Assembly: GCA_963920635.1 (NCBI GenBank)
Contig: OY987305.1
Location: 19,430,876-19,494,875, forward strand
Length of the DNA stretch: 64,000 bases
Reading direction: 5' to 3'
Origin: Pseudeuparius sepicola
Taxonomy: Eukaryota; Arthropoda; Insecta; Coleoptera; Anthribidae
This document shows, piece by piece, positions 56,919-64,000 of the stretch (the first letter of the stretch is position 1; every line of letters starts with the position of its first letter). The position numbers and the translations under genes were made by a program. The notes under the pieces were generated by a model that worked only from the letters and a program-made list of their open reading frames with translations, was not told the origin of the DNA and did not search any database.

Positions 56919-57498
56919 GTGTCCAACTTCAAAACTGTACAAATCCGTAAAATCTTCATTTTTTGAGATAATCGCCTAAACTTTTTTTTGTTTCAAAGGC
57001 CTTCAAAAACCGCTTCTTCTGACCTTCCTGCTATTTTCAAAATGCAAATCCAGGGCCGGCTGCGATTTTTTTATACCCCCGATTTTTTTATTTAAAATAT
57101 GATCCCACAGCGTTAATCAGAACACCCCAAAACCCCTATATACCAAATTTGAATAAAAAATATACAGGGAGTTCTATTCTGCAGGGTGTCAAAGTTGAGC
57201 AAAATAGAAATTTTAAAGGCATCTGCCAAGTCAAGTGTGCCATGGAATCCCCTCAAAACAGTTGAATGGTCAATAGGACCACTCAAGGTGTTGGTGTGCA
57301 AAGGTCCAATACAAAATATACAGAGTGTTCTTATATCTGTGCCATCTCAAAATGCTGAAAAATGGTTTAAAAAATCGCAGCCGGCCCTGGATTTGCATTT
57401 TGAAAATGGCAGGAAGGTCAAAAGAAGCGGTTTTTGAAGGCCTTTCAAACAAAAAAAAGTTAAGATCTTACGGGTTTGTACAGTTTTAAAGTTGACAT
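56919..57498. mobile_element. Inverted-repeat element, family C, deleted copy 3
   Basis: The left arm 56919-57355 matches the family. It then jumps at about 57360 to the outer part of the right arm (57368-57498), losing the loop and most of the right arm. The tips have lost the ACAGGGTG end and begin near GTCCAACTTCAAAACTGTAC. Confidence 0.75.
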
Positions 57499-58369
57499 AT
57501 AAATATTAGTCACAGCTCGCCACAAAATTCCTCACAATAATATAAGGACCATTGGATTGATCTATTCACCCAACGCTATAACCTTAAATATAAAAGGCAC
57601 CTGTGGGTCGTAAAAGTTATCAAGAACGCCTACGTTCACATACAGAAGTATCACATTCAAGATTCAAGAAAAAACTATTTTACCAAAAAAATATTTCTTA
57701 TTTTACATCATTTTTTTAGGAGACGGGTTTTGCGCAATGTATGAAAAATGGGCCAGCTCAAAAATAATCTGAACCTATATTTTTTAAAAGTGTATTCCAA
57801 AGAGTAGGTGGACTATAGGAATGTATTTTCGCACCTGTAAATTTAAATCAAGAGGAGTGTTTTTATCGACACAGCAGGCAAACGATATTCACCCATATAC
57901 TCCGTAGCTATTCATCGGTGGCCTCGCCTGAACCTCACACCTCCCCCTAAAAATCAACGTCCCAACAAAGTTCAACCCACTTTGCCCTGGATTTCCAAAC
58001 ATTTTTTTAAAGACTAAGATATCGAAAATACACCCTTAGAAAATATAGTATACGCCATGAAATTTTGATAATATAAAATACTAGACCGAAAATTATTGCT
58101 AGAGGTTATATTAAAAAAAAAACAGGTGGAAATTCTAATAAAACATTGAAACTACACTCATGAATATATGTCATAGTCCGTGTAATCGCTCATGTTGACT
58201 GTATCCCCCGGACTAGAATATTCTAACATTATTGACGTGGCGACTGAGAGGTTAGCGAACAGATAACCTAACATTATTAGCGTGGTGGTTGACTAATCGC
58301 TTCCACTATTAAATTGATAGGTCAAGTGGAATCTGTGGCGTCACAAAGATGCTACCTTACATTAACGCG
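57499..58369. other. Anonymous sequence
   Basis: A short direct repeat, CTAACATTATTGACGTGG (about 58223) and CTAACATTATTAGCGTGG (about 58268), lies in the last part. No gene was seen. Confidence 0.4.
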
Positions 58370-58512
58370 TTAACAACTCGTATGCAATGCATTAACAACA
58401 CGTTAACAACGCGTTAACAATGCGTTAACGAACAACACTTTAACGAAAGTTTAACAACGCATTAATGAACAACGCGTTAACGAAACATTAACGTGTCAGC
58501 AAAGCGTAAACA
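58370..58512. repeat. Degenerate GTTAAC/ACGCGTTAAC tandem cluster
   Basis: About ten copies of a degenerate unit near AACAACGCGTTAACG, each about 12-16 bp. Most contain the palindrome GTTAAC or ACGCGT. Spacing is irregular, so it is not a simple microsatellite. No similar tract was seen elsewhere in the window. Confidence 0.65.
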
Positions 58513-58554
58513 ACGCGCTAGGCATTAGCAACTGGGAATGGCTGTTCTAATTTA

Positions 58555-59245
58555 TTACAAATCTCGGGTGGTGTGCCTCAAGGATCTGTTTTGCGTCTTC
58601 TGTTATTTTGTCTATATACTGCAAATATTATTGATTGCATCAGGTCGATAACATTCAGTTACAATTTTCTTTTTTGCATTCAGATATTGATCAGGTTAAT
58701 GTGTATATTAATGAAGATCTTCAGCTTCCTTTGAAGGGTTTGATAAGCATAAACTTTTGTGTTTGAGAAGCACAGGGATGAGGTAGAGGAAAGTCTAAAA
58801 ATTCAGGTTAACGAGGAACTAGCATCAGCTGTCGAAATCGATAGAAACCTTGGGCTTCTTTTGGACACAGATTTACGTTTTTCTAAATACATATCGGAGT
58901 GCATAAGAAAGGCTTTTTCCATATTAAATATGTCGTATCCGCGATCCGCATTGCGATGTTTTGTCAAAAAGACTAAAAATATGCTTACTCTCAATTTAAT
59001 TATTGTGACGCAGTTTGTGGTCCGTGTCTAACAAAAAGAGATCGAAACAGAATTCAGATGGTGCAAAAGGCATGTTTGAGATATATCTATGGCGTCAGGA
59101 AGGATCATCCGGTGAGTCACAGACTTGTTGATGCTAAATGGCTTGACATGGAAAACCGGAGAAAGCTTCATGCTGCTTGTTTGTGTTACAGAATTTTAAA
59201 TCAAAAACCACACCATATCTGTATAATAAAGTGCGATTTATAATG
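58555..59245 (+). pseudogene. LINE reverse-transcriptase fragment (Jockey/CR1-like)
   Basis: The frame near 58565 reads SGGVPQGSVLRLLLFCLYTANI, which covers RT motif B. A piece at 58759-59031 contains DRNLGLLLDTDLRFSKYISE, and a piece at 59058-59243 contains RIQMVQKACLRYIYGVRK then VSHRLVDAKWLDMENRRKLH. These are typical RT thumb and post-RT sequences of Jockey/CR1-type LINEs. The YxDD motif region is scrambled by stops. Both ends are missing. Confidence 0.72.
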
Positions 59246-59562
59246 ATGTCTCTCTAGATCTGAAGTTTCTAAAGCTGGCCAGTTTCAGAGCTTCATATGG
59301 AAAGTGCTTGGTTAGGAATAATTTGTGATTGCGTTATTTCGATAAGTTATAGAATATGATTCAGTAAGAAATTGGAGTAGACTAGTGAATATGTTTTGTT
59401 TTTGTTTGCTTTATATACACTTAGGTTAGATTATAAATCAGTATTTTATTTAATTCTAGCCTTTTTGCAGATATATGGAGATCCGTGACCACCATGACCA
59501 TTATGTTTTTTCGTTTTCTTTTCTTGCTATTATAATGTAAACTTACTACAGATAAACACCTT
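59246..59562. other. Anonymous spacer ending in a short TTA run
   Basis: 59559-59571 has about four TTA units beside the 3' end of the next element. Confidence 0.5.
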
Positions 59563-59571
59563 ATTATTATT

Positions 59572-61796
59572 TTTTCTTTTCCAGGTCGGGATGGCCTCTA
59601 CCCCGACCTAAGATTTTACCTGCGTCTCTACGCCGCGCATCTTCGAAGGATAGGCGGCGGCGCAGGGACACAGGCATCCCCGTTGCCGGCCCGCGCCCTC
59701 CGATTCACGCCGGGCAGCGATGGGGCTGGCCTGTCGCCAACGACGACTGCTCCGCATGTCCGCGCGGTTAGCAGTCGTGGAACCCGGAATCTGTGCCTGA
59801 GTAAACGGAGCGAACCGAGGATGACGGCCTCTTGTATCCTGCCTGCTAGTAGGCCTGCCTTGTTTCGGCAGGCCCTTATAATCTTTAGTGTTGAGAGCAG
59901 CGCGTGCCTAGTGCCCCCAAGGGCCCCAATGATCAACACCACTAGCCTCACAGAGTGGTCCCTATACATCCTGCGGAGGTCAAAGAGCAGATCCTGATAT
60001 TTCGTCCGTTTTTCGTCATCCTTGGTGGTTATGTTTGATTCGGCCGGAGCCGAGAACTCGATGACGTACATCGCCTTGTTGATAGTAAAGCACTCGCAAG
60101 GCCGCATTGTGTCGATGGGTGTACTCCGAGACCGCGTATTTACCACATGCAGAAAGCAAGTGCATTATGGTCTCCGGCGCCTGACGGCAGGCCCTGCAGC
60201 TGGTATCAGGGACCTGTACTCCCATGACGCGGCTACGGTTGATGACACCGTCTTGACAGGCAACGATGAACCCTTCAGTCTCCTACTTGAGACCATTAGA
60301 CCTTAAAAATGCGAAGGTCAGTTCCCTGGACAAGCCCCTGTTTTATATGGCCTTAAAGATGACGCTGTGTAATGGCTTGTCCAGGTGAGTAAACAGCAGC
60401 ATTTCTGTCTCGGCCCTCTTCGTCGAAGACTAAGTTGAGCTCATCTGCCGCTTCTACATGCCGCCTTAAATAAAAATGCTCCGACACCTGATGTTTCGTG
60501 TTCTCGGACCATCCGGAGAAGAGGATCCACTCCCCGCACAACTCCGCAGGACGCACTCAAGGCTACTCTTCTGTGTAGACCAAGCTCAACAGTCCCGGAC
60601 CCCCTGGTTGCGAGGTAGGTACAACCTAGGGACGGACGCCTTGGGGTGATGACTAGGTTGCAATGTCGTCATCTTGCGGGTTTTCACGTCGAGTTGTCGC
60701 AGCTCGTCAAGTCTCCATTTTACCACTACAAAGGAGTAGGTAGGTGACTACTGGAACGGCGAACATGTTAGTGGCGACGACTTTGTTCATGTTCATACCC
60801 GACAGCTCTATGATGACCAGATCTGTCGGAGTCGCCGCTGATATTCGCCGCGGAGAGACTCTTTCACCGTATGGGCTTCCTGGACGTGACTTTGCGCTAC
60901 GCCCAGGAAGGGTGTAAGACTCTCCGGCATCCAGATGTCGTAGGATGCTTCCGTCGACAAGCTGCGCGTCCTTGGCCTGTCCCGCTAGCCGTCCCTTCTC
61001 TAGCTGAACCATCGCACACTTGTCCATCCCGAACTCCATTCCGATCGCATAGGTATATACTCCTGCACCACCCGAAGAGACTGGTCTAAATCTCTTTTAC
61101 CGGAGGCATATATCTTTAGATCATCCATATAAAGAAGGTGGGTGACCTTATGCCTCGGGTTTTCGGGGGTGCCGCACATGTATCCGCGAGTGTTTCGAAG
61201 GGCAACTGACAGCGGAAGTAGTGAGATGCAGAACAAGATGAGACTCAGGGAGTCTCCTTGAAAGACTCCCCGTTTGAAGGACACCACGTCTGTACTAACT
61301 TTGGTTGCACAGGATGTTATGGTGAACCGAGTCTTCCAGAGTGGCATCATCCCCTCTATGCATCTCACTATCGGTGGTTGTATCGCAAGGCCTCTCAACA
61401 ACTGAATAATCAACTCGTGAGAAGTTGTATGGAAGGCCTTGCGATAATCTATCCAGGCCATCGAGAGGTTTTGCTTGTACTGCACGGAGTCCTGCGTTAC
61501 ACATCTATTGATGAGTAAGTTCTCTCTACAGCCAGTTTCACCCCTCTTAGACTCTCGCCCTCGCTGCTCTTATACCCCCGAAACACCGGATCTATGGAGT
61601 TGCGTATCCGCCCGTACAAGATGCGGGTAAACAACTTGTAACAGGCGTTTAGACATGTGACCGGCCTGAAGTTTTTAAGTTTTTCGGGTCGGACAAGTCT
61701 CCGTTCTTCGGGAGTAGGATGGTTCGCCCCTCGATAAACCACGTTACCTCGTATATACCCCTCCAAAACTTTTCCACTCTGTCCGCCTCTAGCGGA
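59572..61796 (-). mobile_element. Second R4-like retrotransposon lineage, 5'-truncated and decayed
   Basis: The minus-strand copy is bounded by ATTATTATTATATTATTG-type sequence at its 5' edge (61797-61814) and by TTATTATTATT at its 3' edge (59561-59571). It is GC-rich against an AT-rich background. It is clearly diverged in protein sequence from the Dong-like family at 44-48 kb, so it is a separate lineage. Confidence 0.8.
59628..61790 (-). pseudogene. Decayed R4-like ORF (RT, Cys/His knuckle, endonuclease)
   Basis: Order along the minus strand: 61766-61497 has KNFRPVTCLNACYKLFTRIL (early RT). 61485-61000 has motif A AWIDYRKAFHT, motif B KRGVFQGDSLSLILF and motif C LLYMDDLKIYAS. 61039-60707 has FGMDKCAMVQLEKGRL in a shifted frame, then garbled sequence. 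60225-60016 has the knuckle CRACRQAPETIMHLLSAC. 60146-59628 has the endonuclease region with MYVIEFSAPAESN and a following KYQDLLFDLRRMY. The motif-A segment has His where Asp is usual (AFDS-type), and the endonuclease PD position reads RPCE, so key residues are lost. There are several frameshifts. Confidence 0.8.
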
Positions 61797-62900
61797 TTAT
61801 TATTATATTATTGTTTTCCTTTCTAATTTCCAAATGGCTAGTAAGTTTTATTTATGCAGAAATCTGTCAAACTACAGTTGAGATCCCCAGATGCAGATCA
61901 AATTTCAACAGTAATAGACTATAATTACCATTCAGGTAAATCAAATTTTCACAGAGCAACTAATTAAGAGACTATAAGACAGTCATACAGTTAGACCGAA
62001 CTTCAAATCTAAAACAATATGAAATATGGCAAAATGCAGGAGATTTCAGGAAAAACTTGCCAAATCATTTATGATTATTATTCATTCGGATATTACCGAA
62101 TGGAACCTTAACGAATAAATTTAGACATTTATAAATTCCAACGGAACAATTTAGTTTTAATAATCCGTAATGAATTGTTATTACCCATATTTATACTTTG
62201 AGCAGGTTAATCCTGTATGTATATCGGAATTTCTACTTTTCTGACACATTTTTAATTTTTTATAATTAGAACTTTTTCTTCTAGACTCGTTCTGTCGGGG
62301 AGCTAAAAACACTGAATTTGCATAGGACGGTATTATTTTTGTTTATTATTAATTAATTAAACCCGTGACCTGTATCTCCACAGCTGATTGTATAAGGGAC
62401 TCAATATTACGTCATAATATGACAATCTAAGTATATCAAATTTGTTTAAAACGCCTTTGCTAATTTAGAAATTATAAAATATAATAATTAAAAAAAGTTA
62501 ACACCCTGTATGTTTATCTACTCCAAGTCGACTACTTACATCCGGGCCCTAAGCTGACTTGCCAGCCAGAACCGTACCTAATAAAATCGTTCGGAACATA
62601 ACACAAATTGTTCTTTTAAGACTTAGATATCTGTATTTTAAATCTATTTTGGTGGTCATCTGTTTAAAAACAAATCGAGGCAGCATATTCAACCCAAATA
62701 CATGGTCTTTGCGTCTACACATTTTAACAAAAAACTGATAAACCCTCTATCAAAGCAACTAAGTATATCCTGCCATCCCAGTTTCGCTTATGCGCATATG
62801 GGAGGCCGTGAAAGACGCAAGGCAAGCAGAAAATAAAAAATAATGTGCAATTGTAATACAAATAAAGTTTTTGGCATTGTTCCCGCATTTAGGTAAGCGC
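61797..62900. other. Anonymous AT-rich sequence
   Basis: ACACCCTGTATG at about 62501 is a lone element tip. Nothing else was recognised. Confidence 0.4.
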
Positions 62901-63150
62901 CCAAGTGCGGCGGCTCCGCTCAGCTAATAAGAATCCGACTGAGCCATACGCACCGATCGACGTCGCAGTTCGTATCTCCTTCGACAGAGCTCACCGCCCT
63001 CCCCAACGTGTGTATATGTTCGCGATTTTTGTGTGATTTCCCCCCCCCCCCCCCCCAACAATCCGGATTACGTAATGGCGCGCATCTTCCGGTGATTTTC
63101 TAGTGCAGTGCTTGTTTTTTCAGTCGCTGAAGAGTAGCAAATACACAGTA
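62901..63150 (+). promoter_or_regulatory. CpG-rich patch, possible promoter and 5' exon
   Basis: This 250-bp patch is rich in CpG (CGATCGACGTCGCAG, ATTACGTAATGGCGCGC) in otherwise AT-rich DNA. It contains a 17-C run (63041-63057) and ends near CACAGTAAGTGCC (63144-63156), a fair splice donor. A 5' UTR exon of a gene lying to the right is possible. There is no open frame to support it. A GC-rich transposon tip is the alternative. Confidence 0.25.
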
Positions 63151-64000
63151 AGTGCCCAGTAAGAATTGCGCCCGATGAGCAAATATGACTGTGTTAACGT
63201 GCTCGTGTTATATATAGAATGAACAACAAATGGCAGGCATGCACCAACATACGACTTTTCTCTTCCCGATTTTCGCCGATTATTTTCCATCAACAGCGTT
63301 TCTCGCACCGCTTTACAGAATCAGCGCCCTGGCCTATATACCATTTATTTTTATTTAACTTAATAAATAATACATTCCTAGACGAAAATAGATGCCATTA
63401 ATGTCTACCGAAATGTGTGTCATTGTCAGCTTCTTCAACTTGGCTAAGTACGATAGTATAGCCAGTATTTTTGGTATTTTTCACAAAAAACTACACACTT
63501 GAATTTAAAATAATTTGTTATCTCTATTATCTAAACCTTCAAGAACTCTAAAATTTTAGTTTGTTAGTCTCTGTTTTTATTTTTGGTTTTTGTATTTAAA
63601 TAGACATGGAGAACTTTAAAAATATATTTCACACAAATAACAAACTAACACTATTTAATATAAAACCCCGCAACCGCGATTTTCCATAATTCATCTTTTC
63701 ATGTACTTGCTTTTGTTTTGTGCAAACTGAGGATCGTCTTTGCGGGTATCATATCCGACTCAGGAAAAAATAATAATATGCACTAGTTGAAGTCATAAAA
63801 TATGAACTGAAGGGGATGCTGCAATTACATTATTTAAAAATATCTAGTTAAAACTATTTGGCAAGGAAATTCCCTTGTGTGTTTTAATAACAGAACAAGA
63901 TATTTATAAATTGTTTGTTTATTTATATAATTTGGTGCAGTCTCCAATTTGAGGGCTCAGAAAAAGTATAGTCAATTACGGGTGAGATGTTCTGCCTTTA
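63151..64000. other. Anonymous AT-rich sequence
   Basis: No feature was recognised up to the window edge. Confidence 0.4.

Noticed and set aside
59683..60306. Plus-strand ORFs over the second R4-like element
   Set aside because: Antisense shadows. The minus strand shows RT, knuckle and endonuclease motifs in order.

Overview
The window looks like repeat-rich nuclear DNA of an insect. It is AT-rich, has no dense gene row, no operons and no bacterial signals. It carries insect-type elements: R4/Dong-like non-LTR retrotransposons, a LINE with RNase H, hAT transposons, a Tc1/mariner-type transposon and many foldback (long inverted-repeat) elements. I cannot name the species, and the order is uncertain. 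Host coding sequence is almost absent: only two short exon candidates (3501-3758 + and 40719-41033 -) can be argued for.

Layout. 1-3.5 kb holds diverged interspersed repeats and a small MITE with a SINE tail in it. 3.5-6.8 kb holds a candidate terminal exon and then stacked foldbacks, one with an 18-bp minisatellite in its arms. 7-17 kb is mostly anonymous AT-rich sequence with one 0.7-kb foldback and decayed repeat pieces. 17.4-18.6 kb is a 5'-truncated LINE with RNase H and a clear 12-bp target duplication. 19.9-22.9 kb is a chain of two truncated Dong-like copies and an opposing SINE, joined by TAA repeats. 23-28 kb is anonymous sequence plus a foldback. 28.3-33.3 kb is a hAT cluster: two short elements with intact terminal repeats and 8-bp duplications, and one decayed hAT transposase. 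33.6-41.5 kb has a SINE copy, foldbacks and anonymous sequence. 41.5-49.9 kb is one giant palindrome (arms about 1.3 kb) invaded by a SINE tail, a truncated Dong-like copy, a perfect ATTATC array, a full-length intact Dong-like element and a MITE. 52.1-57.5 kb is a nested set of inverted-repeat elements, one of which contains a dead DDE transposase. 58.5-61.8 kb holds a LINE fragment and a second, divergent R4-like element. 62-64 kb is anonymous, with one CpG-rich patch.

How the parts fit. The SINE ends in (ATT)n. The Dong-like element ends in, and is flanked by, (TAA)n or (GATAAT)n. In both clear cases the two families meet tail to tail across one microsatellite. The simplest reading is that SINE tails create microsatellites and the R4/Dong-like elements use them as landing sites. 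Separately, several inverted-repeat families end in variants of ACAGGGTGT flanked by TA. One relative of that group, at 52270-55231, encloses a decayed DDE transposase and so hints at how the others were mobilised.
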